From Candidatus Paenalcaligenes intestinipullorum (GTDB taxonomy: Bacteria; Pseudomonadota; Gammaproteobacteria; Burkholderiales; Burkholderiaceae_B): a DNA stretch of 8,469 nucleotides. The position numbers and the translations under genes were made by a program. Where the stretch lies: positions 1-8,469 of the forward strand of contig DWUQ01000083.1 of the NCBI GenBank assembly GCA_019120675.1, read 5' to 3'. The notes under the pieces are model-generated. The model ran no database searches. It was not told where the DNA came from and saw nothing but the letters and a program-made list of their open reading frames with translations. Shown here piece after piece: positions 1 to 5,971 of this stretch. How positions within the stretch are numbered: position 1 is the first letter of the stretch; every line of letters begins with the position of its first letter.

Positions 1-767
1 ATGCTTTGCTGGTACCTAAAACCCAAGATGGTCGAGTATTGTTTGCTGTACCGTGGCTGGGAAAAGTGATCCTCGGCACCACCGATACCCCCACCGACGA
101 TCTGAGCTACGAACCAAAAGCCTTTGAGCAAGAGATCGCTTTTATTTTGCGTGAGGCGGGCAAATACCTACAAAAAGCGCCCACTCGTGCCGATGTGCGT
201 AGTGTGTGGGTAGGGTTGCGGCCGCTGGTGCGACCACTTAGTTCTGGTCAAGATACCAAGCGTCTGAGTCGAGAGCACACCATTTTAATAAGCCCTAGCA
301 AATTAGTGACCGTGACAGGAGGGAAGTGGACGACCTACCGCAGCATGGCGGAGGATGTGCTGCAGCATGTTCAACAGGAAGGCTTACTGCCGCATTTACC
401 TGCCGCTACGACCGCACAGCATCGTTTGGTTGGAGCACAAGGTACGGCTACTGCACCGCGCTCGTTAGTCAGTCAGTCCGGTGTGGAAGCCTACGGCGAC
501 GAACAAGCTTTGCTTCAGCAGTTGCCAGGGGCAGATCGAGTGTTGGCGTTGGGGCTCACTGAAGCTATGGTGCGTTTTGCAGCGCGGTATGAGTATGCCA
601 TTACCGTCGAGGATGTGTTGGCGCGTCGCTATCGTTTGTTGTTTTTGGACAGTAGTTTAGCGGCCCAAGTTGCGCCACAGGTGGCCGAAATTTTACGCGA
701 AGAGCGGGCCACTGACCCTCAGTTGGAGACGTTTTTAAGCTTATGCCAGCAGTATCAATTAGCCTAA
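1..767 (+). CDS. glpD: Aerobic glycerol-3-phosphate dehydrogenase, C-terminal half (5' end outside window)
   Basis: FAD-dependent enzyme at the inner face of the cytoplasmic membrane. It oxidises sn-glycerol 3-phosphate to dihydroxyacetone phosphate and passes electrons to quinone. The frame is open from base 3 with no stop before the window edge, so the gene begins upstream; the TTG at 6 is an internal Leu codon. About 254 residues are visible, roughly half of the usual 500-550. Family signatures, counted from that TTG: LVPKTQDGRVLFAVPW at 2-17, the GTTDTP motif at 24-29, LRPLVRP at 71-77, the FAD-contacting GGKWTTYR at 105-112, and the C-terminal helical domain with EYAITVEDVLARRYR at 196-210. 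The stop TAA is at 765-767. The cofactor-binding N-terminus cannot be checked. Nothing looks degraded in the visible part. Identification is by recognition of conserved motifs and is strong; other glp genes are not visible. Confidence 0.93.
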   Translation, partial: ALLVPKTQDGRVLFAVPWLGKVILGTTDTPTDDLSYEPKAFEQEIAFILREAGKYLQKAPTRADVRSVWVGLRPLVRPLSSGQDTKRLSREHTILISPSKLVTVTGGKWTTYRSMAEDVLQHVQQEGLLPHLPAATTAQHRLVGAQGTATAPRSLVSQSGVEAYGDEQALLQQLPGADRVLALGLTEAMVRFAARYEYAITVEDVLARRYRLLFLDSSLAAQVAPQVAEILREERATDPQLETFLSLCQQYQLA

Positions 768-948
768 AAAAGTGATTCTCTCTATCTGAAAATCTAATTT
801 TTATGGGTTGTTGTGCCAAAAAGCGGCTGTTTACGTGTTTATTTGGTGAGTTTGCCCTATCTATCTTGGCATATTGCTTATAGCTAAACGGCTTAGGCTG
901 CACCTTAATTCATAAGGAATGGGCTGGACGCTTTAAGCGCCAGCGGAT
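768..948 (+). other. Intergenic region between glpD and the lipoprotein gene
   Basis: 181 bases without a convincing gene. A short A/T dyad (AAAAT...ATTTT, about 788-800) follows glpD but has no GC stem, so it is a poor terminator. I see no clear sigma-70 promoter for the downstream lipoprotein. The last 35 bases hold an AAGGA purine tract (914-918) and a stem-loop (923-944) immediately before the GTG start. Confidence 0.5.
914..948 (+). promoter_or_regulatory. Translation initiation region with stem-loop before GTG start
   Basis: The only good Shine-Dalgarno-like tract upstream of the GTG at 949 is AAGGA at 914-918, which lies 30 bases away and is too far in linear sequence. Between them is an inverted repeat at 923-944: GCTGG-A-CGC pairs with GCG-CCAGC around a TTTAA loop. 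If this folds, 4 unpaired bases on each side remain, giving an effective spacing of about 8 bases. An ATG at 919 in the same frame opens only a 5-codon reading frame ending at TAA 934-936. The pairing is seen in the sequence; its role is inferred. Confidence 0.35.
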
Positions 949-1308
949 GTGAAGCTGCTGCTTAGACTAAAGTCCGTGCGTTGGGCGGCCGCCTGCCTTG
1001 TGTTAGCGGCCCTCAGCGGATGCTATACTGCAGGCACCCAGTTTGAATCGAATGGCTTGGCGTGGTTGCAGCCGGGTATTACGCCCCTGAGCGATGCCAA
1101 GGTGTACCTCAAGGCCGAGCCCGATCAAACCTATTACCGTCACGATGGCAGCAGCTTGCAAATCTGGCGGTACAATCGCTCCTTGTTTCCGGATGGCGTG
1201 TATTTAGATCGAGAAATCTGGCTCGAATTTGACCAGCTCGGTATCTTGCAGCGCGTTGTCAAACAGAAAAATATTCAAAACAAAGCGGACAAGGCAAACG
1301 ACTTTTAA
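949..1308 (+). CDS. Small lipoprotein, possibly BamE/SmpA-like fold
   Basis: 119-residue predicted lipoprotein exported by Sec and lipidated at Cys25. The basic n-region (MKLLLRLKSVRW), hydrophobic stretch (residues 13-22) and lipobox LSGC (22-25) are clear. Residue 26 is Tyr, not Asp, so the rule for E. coli would send it to the outer membrane. The mature part has WLQPGITPLSDAKVYL (39-54), then RHDGSSLQIWRY (64-75) and REIWLEFDQLGILQRVV (88-104). This order, a Gly-x-T helix followed by a W-x-Y strand and an 'F-D-x-x-G-x-L' strand, recalls BamE-type lipoproteins, but I do not recognise a named family. GTG at 949 is the only possible start in this frame because TAA lies at 934-936, apart from a later GTG (976) that would shorten the n-region. 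Only 16 bases separate it from the next gene, so co-transcription is likely. A second Cys (16) lies inside the signal peptide. Confidence 0.82.
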   Translation: MKLLLRLKSVRWAAACLVLAALSGCYTAGTQFESNGLAWLQPGITPLSDAKVYLKAEPDQTYYRHDGSSLQIWRYNRSLFPDGVYLDREIWLEFDQLGILQRVVKQKNIQNKADKANDF

Positions 1309-1324
1309 CACCAAGCGGAGAGCC

Positions 1325-3379
1325 ATGAGCCGATTTCTTCAACCCGACATTGATCACGATCTACTTCAAGCCGGGCAAGAGGCGGTCAAACAAAATCTCC
1401 AAGGCTTGATCCATCTCTTACAAGCCTACCCGCCTTTTGATCGGATGCACTCCGATAATCTTCAAGCGCTACTTAGTCGGGGCGCTTTGGCTTTTTATGC
1501 CAAAGACACCGCTATTCTTAGCCCGGACGATGGGGTATCGCAACACGTCCATATTATTCGCCAAGGCTCGGTGGCGGTGTACCCACAGCAGCCTGTGGTG
1601 GCGCCGGTGGTCAGTACCAGCGCTACGGACTCGGTGGCCGACACGCCCAATATATCGACTCAAATACCTCCCCCTCTAACGGAGCTTCCTCCTGTCGTGC
1701 CCTCAACCGTTTCCGAGGCTTACTTGGGACCGGGTGATATGTTTGCTTTGGATGCGTTGCTCAAAGAAAAAGCCGTTAAACGCTTTTACGTCGCCGATGA
1801 GGATGTGTTTTGCATCATCATTGATAAGAGTGATTTTTTAGACATCTTAAAACGCTCGGAACCGCTGCGTCTGTTTGCCTTTAGGGGGGTCAGTAGTCTG
1901 TTTGGGCAGATTTACGAACAAGCCCGCCAGACCGCATACGAGCAAAGCAGCCCCAGCATCAGTTTGAACGCCAAATTAGCCGGCTTGGTGCAGCGGCCAG
2001 CGGTACGTTGCCACCCTAGCATTGTGGTGCACGAAGCGGTGGCATTGATGCATCGCGAAGCGGTGACGAGTATCGTGATTAGCCGCCACCCTCAGGGCAA
2101 GCCCGAAGGGATCTTTACGCTGCGTGATCTACGCCGTATTGTGGCCAGCGATGTGACCGCACTACAAGGGCCAATGGGCGCGGTTATGACGGAGCAGCCG
2201 ATTTGCTTAGGCGAGAACGCCAGTGCCTTCGAAGCCACGATGCTGATGGCGCAGCATCATATTGGTCATATTTGTGTGATGGATGGCGAGACCCTCAAAG
2301 GCGTCATCTCCGAGCGGGATGTGTTTGCCTTGCAGCGTGTGGATTTGGTGCAGCTTTCACGACAATTACGCTACGCTACCGACAAGCAGCAGCTGATTGA
2401 AACCCGCGACGATATCCCCGCCCTAGTCACCATGATGCTGGCGCACGGAGCCAGCGCCAGTCAGTTGATGGATGTGGTCACCCAGCTTAATGACCATACC
2501 AGTAGCCGAGCCATTGAGCTGTGTTTGCGGGATCACCCTCACATTGATTTTGACTTTAATTGGATGCTTTTTGGTAGCGAAGGGCGGGGCGAGCAAACGC
2601 TGTTTAGCGATCAAGACAATGCCATGCTCTTTGAGGCTGATGGACCGGATCAAGCTGAGGCGCGCCGTACCCAATTGTTGCCCTTGGCTAAGGAAATCAA
2701 CCAGTTGTTGGATGCGTGCGGCTTAGCGTGGTGCAAGGGTAATATCATGGCCAGCAATCCCGAGCTGTGTTTATCCTTACAAGAGTGGCAAGATAAGTTT
2801 TCGCAATTGATGAATAACCCTTCGCCTCGGCACTTGTTGGAATCCAGTATTTATTTTGACCTTCGTCATTTGTGGGGCGAAGGCGATGCCTTTGAGCAAT
2901 TTCGGGCTTTTTTACGTCAAGAGTGCGTCACCCACACCCGTTTTCAACGGGCGTTGGCACGGGTGGCCGTACTCAATAAACCACCCGCTGTCGATCACTT
3001 ACGAAGCATTTTAGGCGCCACCTTAGGTACGCGAACCAGCGTGGATTTAAAATACCAAGGGATTAATCCGTTTGTGAATGGGGTGCGTGTGTTGGCTCTG
3101 ACGATCGGTTGCCAAGACAGCAATACCCACGCACGGATTCAGTTCTTGCGTCGCAAGGGCGTGTTTAGTAGTGCCGACGCGCGCGGTTATAGCCAAGCCT
3201 TTAATTATTTGCAACTGCTGCGCATGCAACAGCACCAAGAGCAACGCGTAACGGACCAGCCCTTTTCTAATCATGTGGAACCCAGTAGGCTCGACCCCAT
3301 CGATAACCGCATGCTCCGTGAGTCCTTGCGCCAAGCTCGGCAGCTGCAAACCATGATTAAACTGCGTTACCGCATTTAG
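1325..3379 (+). CDS. cNMP-binding/CBS-pair/DUF294 nucleotidyltransferase-like signalling protein
   Basis: 684-residue cytoplasmic protein of the 'signal transduction protein with CBS and DUF294 (GlnD-like nucleotidyltransferase) domains' type. Domains in order: a cyclic-nucleotide-binding-like domain (about 30-178, with HVHIIRQGSVAVY and YLGPGDMFA); a CBS pair (about 220-338, with ending motifs GIFTLRDLRRIV and GVISERDVFAL); a DUF294 nucleotidyltransferase domain (about 365-505) with FGSEGRGEQ (416-424) and the metal-binding D429-x-D431 in DQDNAMLFE; then the DUF294 C-terminal helical domain (about 520-684). The family is thought to modify or sense a partner, but substrate and target are unknown. 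Start chosen at ATG 1325 with GGAG at 1317-1320; the frame is open further upstream, but that extension overlaps the lipoprotein and lacks family features. Odd points: a Pro/Val/Ser/Thr-rich insert at residues 88-132 inside the cNMP domain, and no Glu where FGE is normally found (FAL instead), so cyclic-nucleotide binding is doubtful. The next gene starts 11 bases on. Confidence 0.9.
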   Translation: MSRFLQPDIDHDLLQAGQEAVKQNLQGLIHLLQAYPPFDRMHSDNLQALLSRGALAFYAKDTAILSPDDGVSQHVHIIRQGSVAVYPQQPVVAPVVSTSATDSVADTPNISTQIPPPLTELPPVVPSTVSEAYLGPGDMFALDALLKEKAVKRFYVADEDVFCIIIDKSDFLDILKRSEPLRLFAFRGVSSLFGQIYEQARQTAYEQSSPSISLNAKLAGLVQRPAVRCHPSIVVHEAVALMHREAVTSIVISRHPQGKPEGIFTLRDLRRIVASDVTALQGPMGAVMTEQPICLGENASAFEATMLMAQHHIGHICVMDGETLKGVISERDVFALQRVDLVQLSRQLRYATDKQQLIETRDDIPALVTMMLAHGASASQLMDVVTQLNDHTSSRAIELCLRDHPHIDFDFNWMLFGSEGRGEQTLFSDQDNAMLFEADGPDQAEARRTQLLPLAKEINQLLDACGLAWCKGNIMASNPELCLSLQEWQDKFSQLMNNPSPRHLLESSIYFDLRHLWGEGDAFEQFRAFLRQECVTHTRFQRALARVAVLNKPPAVDHLRSILGATLGTRTSVDLKYQGINPFVNGVRVLALTIGCQDSNTHARIQFLRRKGVFSSADARGYSQAFNYLQLLRMQQHQEQRVTDQPFSNHVEPSRLDPIDNRMLRESLRQARQLQTMIKLRYRI

Positions 3380-3390
3380 AGCCAATACTT

Positions 3391-4083
3391 ATGTGGACAC
3401 GTGTAAAACAATGGTGGGCGCGTAAAGAGCAAAGTGAACGTCCCACCCCTTGGCTGGACGTGGCGGAGCAGCCCTTGGCGGACAGCGTGTATTGGGTCTT
3501 GGACCTAGAAAGCGACGGCTTACACCCTAAAAAAAACCGTATTCTGTCGATTGGAGCGGTCACTGTTGCGCAGCAGCGTTTGCAGTACGGCAGCAGCTAT
3601 TACCGACTGTTGCTGTATCGAGGCAAGTTGCGTGGCGATTCGCTGCTCATTCATGGGCTATCGCCCAGCGAGCTTGCCAAAGGCAAAGAATCCAAACAGG
3701 TGCTGCACGAATTGTGCGAGCAAGGCCAGGATAAGCTTTGGGTCGGTTTTCATGCGGGTTTTGATGCGCAGTTGTTGCAAAATGCCTTTTGGCAGGAATT
3801 AAATTGGTCGGTGCGCCCAAGCATTATTAATATTGCTGAGTACTTACCCATGCTGGTGGATGAATCTGCCGACAGCCACAACACCTTAGAGTATTGGGCC
3901 AATTACTTTCAGTTGGACGGAGTGGGGCGTCACAATGCCTTGGGCGATGCCAGTGTCACGGCTGAGCTTTTATTAGTGGTGATCGCTAAAGCCCATGCGT
4001 TAGAGCTGTACACCTGGGCGCAGTTGAATGAGCGTCTCAAGCAATGGCGACAGATACGTTTACATTTGCAGCCGAGCTTTTAA
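3391..4083 (+). CDS. DEDDh 3'-5' exonuclease, DnaQ/PolC-epsilon-like
   Basis: 230-residue exonuclease of the RNase T/DnaQ superfamily, which removes nucleotides from 3' ends with two metal ions. The catalytic set is visible: D38 and E40 in VLDLESDGLHP (Exo I), D125 in GFHAGFDAQLL (Exo II), and H181 with D186 in RHNALGDA (Exo III). IHGLSPSEL (87-95) is the usual I-H-G-L/I segment after the first strands. About 30 residues precede Exo I and a short Arg/Leu-rich tail follows the fold, so there is no polymerase or helicase domain and nothing marks it as the replicative epsilon subunit (no clamp motif seen). It starts 11 bases after the DUF294 gene and is almost certainly co-transcribed with it. 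This exonuclease is a habitual neighbour of cNMP/CBS/DUF294 genes in proteobacteria; why is not known to me. Substrate (DNA, RNA or a nucleotide second messenger) cannot be told from sequence. Confidence 0.9.
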   Translation: MWTRVKQWWARKEQSERPTPWLDVAEQPLADSVYWVLDLESDGLHPKKNRILSIGAVTVAQQRLQYGSSYYRLLLYRGKLRGDSLLIHGLSPSELAKGKESKQVLHELCEQGQDKLWVGFHAGFDAQLLQNAFWQELNWSVRPSIINIAEYLPMLVDESADSHNTLEYWANYFQLDGVGRHNALGDASVTAELLLVVIAKAHALELYTWAQLNERLKQWRQIRLHLQPSF

Positions 4084-4101
4084 CTGCACCTCGTACAGTC
4101 A

Positions 4102-4380
4102 CTATGAGCGAATATCGCCATCGGCCGCAAACATATTAAGGGTATCCCGCACTTGTGACTGCACGCGTCGAGCCAACCTGTCGCCCACCAAGTCGCTGCC
4201 TTTTTGGGCTTCCACATCGTAGCTGGTTTGGGACTTAATTGTGGCCAACACATTGTTGTAGGCTTTGACAATGGCCATCACGGCATCGGAGGGAAGCTTG
4301 CGTATGACCTCGCCATTTTCATTATCGACCAGCGACAGCACAATGCGATCCGTATCGGGGTCAATAAATGCGTAGAATAG
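4102..4380 (-). pseudogene. FlaG-like reading frame without a proper start, probable remnant
   Basis: The frame is open from a TGA at 4383-4381 to the TAG at 4104-4102. It encodes about 92 residues starting LFYAFIDPDTDRIVLSL and continuing with NENGEVIRKLPSDAVMAI. This closely follows the FlaG pattern (DxxTxRxVvxVvDxeTGEVIRqIPseE), a small protein linked to flagellar filament length. The only conventional start inside is GTG at 4341, which would cut off the first FlaG strand, and there is no Shine-Dalgarno before it. The other two - strand frames upstream are closed by stops and show no FlaG N-terminal sequence. The tail after the core (about 45 residues, with KSQTSYDVEAQKGSDLVGDR) is longer than in a typical FlaG. 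No flagellar genes are in the window. Reading: a decayed or transferred fragment. An intact short FlaG-domain gene using an unusual start is the alternative. Confidence 0.5.
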
Positions 4381-4400
4381 TCAAAGGTATAACGTCTTTA

Positions 4401-4429
4401 TTGCCTCTTAAGCCTTCAAGCTTTATACG
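4401..4429 (+). promoter_or_regulatory. Weak sigma-70 promoter candidate
   Basis: TTGCCT (4401-4406) and TATACG (4424-4429) are separated by 17 bases, each matching 4 of 6 consensus bases. It points toward the terminator-like hairpin at 4510-4552. A match of this quality is expected by chance fairly often, so this stands only as a candidate. Confidence 0.2.
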
Positions 4430-4509
4430 GCATAATTAGTACTGGATTGAGCCAGCTAACGCTTAGGCTGCTTACTTGGAACTGCTCATTACTTATGCCT
4501 CATATTGAA

Positions 4510-4552
4510 GCCCGCCAAGTTGAAAATGCCCTCACTTCAGCGGGCAGTTTTT
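4510..4552 (+). terminator. Terminator-like hairpin with U-run
   Basis: GCCCGC (4510-4515) pairs with GCGGGC (4540-4545). Inside that stem, AAGT (4517-4520) pairs with ACTT (4534-4537) across a small internal loop. The stem is followed by AG and then TTTTT (4548-4552). This is the form of a rho-independent terminator for + strand transcripts, though the apical loop (13 bases) is large. It lies more than 400 bases after the exonuclease stop, so it may end a long 3' UTR of that operon or a separate short transcript. Confidence 0.45.
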
Positions 4553-4721
4553 GCTTTAAACCTTGCACTCGTCTCGCGCCTAATGCCTAACGCCAATCAC
4601 AACACTAGTCAGCGCTGTGAGTACGCAGTATGATGCTTTTTTACATTCTTATACAAATGCTTTGCTGTACGTTTACGCGTGGCCACAGCAGGGCAATAGG
4701 TTTAACAACAAGGGGAAACGA

Positions 4722-5006
4722 GTGAAACTTTACGCAAAAGGTCTGGCGGTAATGGGCGCGGCTCTACTTATCAGCGGCTGTAGCAACGTCAAAGACGATT
4801 TCATCAAACAATGCCGCAATGAAAGCATGATGCCGCAAAATGTTTGCGAATGTCAGTACGATGAGCTCAAAAAACGCAGCTCGGACAAGGACATCAAGCA
4901 CTTCCTTAAAGGCGAGCACGATAAAAGCAGCCTAAGCCTCAACGACCTCATGGCCGCAGGCATGACGTGCTCCAAAGGGGTGCTCGAAGGGCTGTTTGGC
5001 CAGTAA
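4722..5006 (+). CDS. Small cysteine-containing lipoprotein of unknown function
   Basis: 94-residue predicted lipoprotein. GTG at 4722 is chosen because a strong ribosome-binding tract AGGGGA (4711-4716) sits 5 bases before it and because the product then begins with a proper signal peptide: basic VKLYAK, hydrophobic residues 8-17, lipobox ISGC with lipidated Cys20. The frame is open further upstream to 4617, but that extension has no signal-like character. Ser at +2 favours outer-membrane sorting under the E. coli rule. The mature part has four cysteines (C31, C42, C44, C83) in the pattern FIKQC-x10-CxC...C, consistent with two disulfides in the periplasm. Small secreted proteins with 'F-x-x-x-C...C-x-C-x-x-x-x-L' are common in gammaproteobacteria but have no known role. 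It stands alone, convergent with the importer operon on the other strand. Confidence 0.75.
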   Translation: MKLYAKGLAVMGAALLISGCSNVKDDFIKQCRNESMMPQNVCECQYDELKKRSSDKDIKHFLKGEHDKSSLSLNDLMAAGMTCSKGVLEGLFGQ

Positions 5007-5016
5007 TCGGTCGTGA

Positions 5017-5066
5017 CTAGGGCTTGGCCTGTTACTTGGCTACCGTTCAAAAGGCCTCAAGCCTAG
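5017..5066. repeat. Inverted repeat between convergent genes
   Basis: CTAGG-G-CTTG-GCCT (5017-5030) is complementary, with small bulges, to AGGCCTCAAGCCTAG (5052-5066) around a 21-base loop. It lies in the 95-base gap where the lipoprotein gene (+) and the importer permease gene (-) end face to face. No U-run follows it on either strand, so it is not a textbook terminator. It could protect 3' ends or act as a weak bidirectional stop. Confidence 0.4.
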
Positions 5067-5101
5067 CCACCTTTAGCACCAATGTGTAAGCGGCTCAGCC
5101 T

Positions 5102-5971
5102 TTACTCCTTTTTCTTTTGTTGATTGCGCTGCAGCGATTGGGTTAGGCGATCCAAAATCATCGCTAAAATCACCACCGCAATTCCCGCCACAAAGCCATC
5201 GCCCGAGCGTAAGCGCTGAATGGCCCGCCACACTTCGCTGCCCAAGCCGTCGGCCCCAATCATGGCGGCAATCACCACCATCGACAAGGCCAGCATAATC
5301 GTCTGATTAATCCCTGCCATAATGGTTGGCAACGCTAAGGGCAATTGCACCTTGAACAGCTTTTGTCGTCGCGTTGCGCCATAGGCATCAGCCGCCTCCA
5401 CCAGCTGCGGTGGCACTTGGCGAATCCCCAAAATCGTTAACCGTATGGTGGGCGGCATCGAAAAAATCACGGTGGCAAAAATTGCCGACACCGAGCCAAT
5501 GCCAAAAAACGGTATGGCTGGAATCAAATACACAAAAGCTGGCATGGTTTGCATAAAATCCAGCAGTGGCATCACTAAACGGTACAAGCGGCTGGATAGG
5601 GCAGCGATAACCCCGATCGGCAGGGCAATCGCCATCGCCACCAGCGTAGCAATGACCACTAAGGTAAGGGTTTCAATCATAGGCATCCATAAGCCCAGAT
5701 TCCAAATTAACCCCAAACCCAACACCGAGCCAATTGCCAAGTGTCTCCCTGCAATGCGTGCGCACATCAATGCAAACAACGCAATAAACAACCACTCGGG
5801 CACATCCATTAGCACATCGTTTAAGCCCTCAATGCCGTCTTGGGTAATACGAGAAATGCTACGCGTCACCCCCGAGTAATGACTGGTTAAAAATTTTAAG
5901 CCTTGGTCAATCCAATCGCTTAAAGGCAGGGTAGGGATGTCCAGCTCATAGGAAAAAATACTCAGCTTCAT
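5102..5971 (-). CDS. proW: Glycine betaine/proline-type ABC importer, permease subunit
   Basis: 289-residue inner-membrane permease of the ProW/OpuAB family; two copies with two ATPases form the importer. Hydrophobic segments lie at about 59-77, 79-97, 102-126, 143-171, 214-240 and 261-278. The cytoplasmic EAA loop that docks on the ATPase is clear: EAADAYGATRRQKLFKVQLP at 192-211 with the conserved Gly198 and terminal LP. The length equals the short OpuAB type (about 280) rather than E. coli ProW (about 354), which has a long N-terminal extension; here only about 58 polar and amphipathic residues precede the first membrane segment. The tail is very basic (QRNQQKKKE). The start ATG overlaps the ATPase stop (ATGA, 5968-5971), and a purine-rich GGGAGAGGA lies just ahead of it, pointing to translational coupling. 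It is the last gene of the operon. Confidence 0.93.
   Translation of the reverse strand: MKLSIFSYELDIPTLPLSDWIDQGLKFLTSHYSGVTRSISRITQDGIEGLNDVLMDVPEWLFIALFALMCARIAGRHLAIGSVLGLGLIWNLGLWMPMIETLTLVVIATLVAMAIALPIGVIAALSSRLYRLVMPLLDFMQTMPAFVYLIPAIPFFGIGSVSAIFATVIFSMPPTIRLTILGIRQVPPQLVEAADAYGATRRQKLFKVQLPLALPTIMAGINQTIMLALSMVVIAAMIGADGLGSEVWRAIQRLRSGDGFVAGIAVVILAMILDRLTQSLQRNQQKKKE

Larger units (their letters stand above)
4384..4721. other. Intergenic region of about 340 bases, no convincing gene
   Basis: No open frame of note on either strand. It contains one weak promoter-like pair (4401-4429), one terminator-like hairpin on the + strand (4510-4552), and an incomplete TCACA/TGTGA dyad (4597-4620) whose half-sites have the wrong orientation and spacing for CRP. 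The region directly before the lipoprotein gene (about 4630-4660) is AT-rich and may hold its promoter, but I cannot place the hexamers. No tRNA cloverleaf was found by eye. Confidence 0.5.

Noticed and set aside
601..903. 100-codon open frame on the - strand over the end of glpD and the following gap
   Set aside because: Mostly antisense to a well-conserved glpD C-terminus; the product has no recognisable motif and no ribosome-binding site.
1229..1324. N-terminal extension of the DUF294 protein
   Set aside because: It overlaps the lipoprotein gene, has no family-like sequence and no ribosome-binding site; ATG 1325 with GGAG ahead is better.
4597..4620. TCACA...TGTGA dyad resembling a CRP site
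   Set aside because: Half-sites are in the reverse order (CRP needs TGTGA-N6-TCACA) and the spacing is 14 bases.
4617..4721. 35-codon N-terminal extension of the 94-residue lipoprotein
   Set aside because: It would bury the signal peptide and lipobox in the interior; the GTG at 4722 has a strong AGGGGA at the right distance.
5017..5066. Inverted repeat as a classic bidirectional terminator
   Set aside because: No U-run follows the stem on either strand, so it is listed only as a repeat.
5445..5879. 144-codon + strand frame opposite the permease gene
   Set aside because: Shadow of the permease gene; the permease shows membrane segments and the EAA loop, while this frame has neither family motifs nor a start context.
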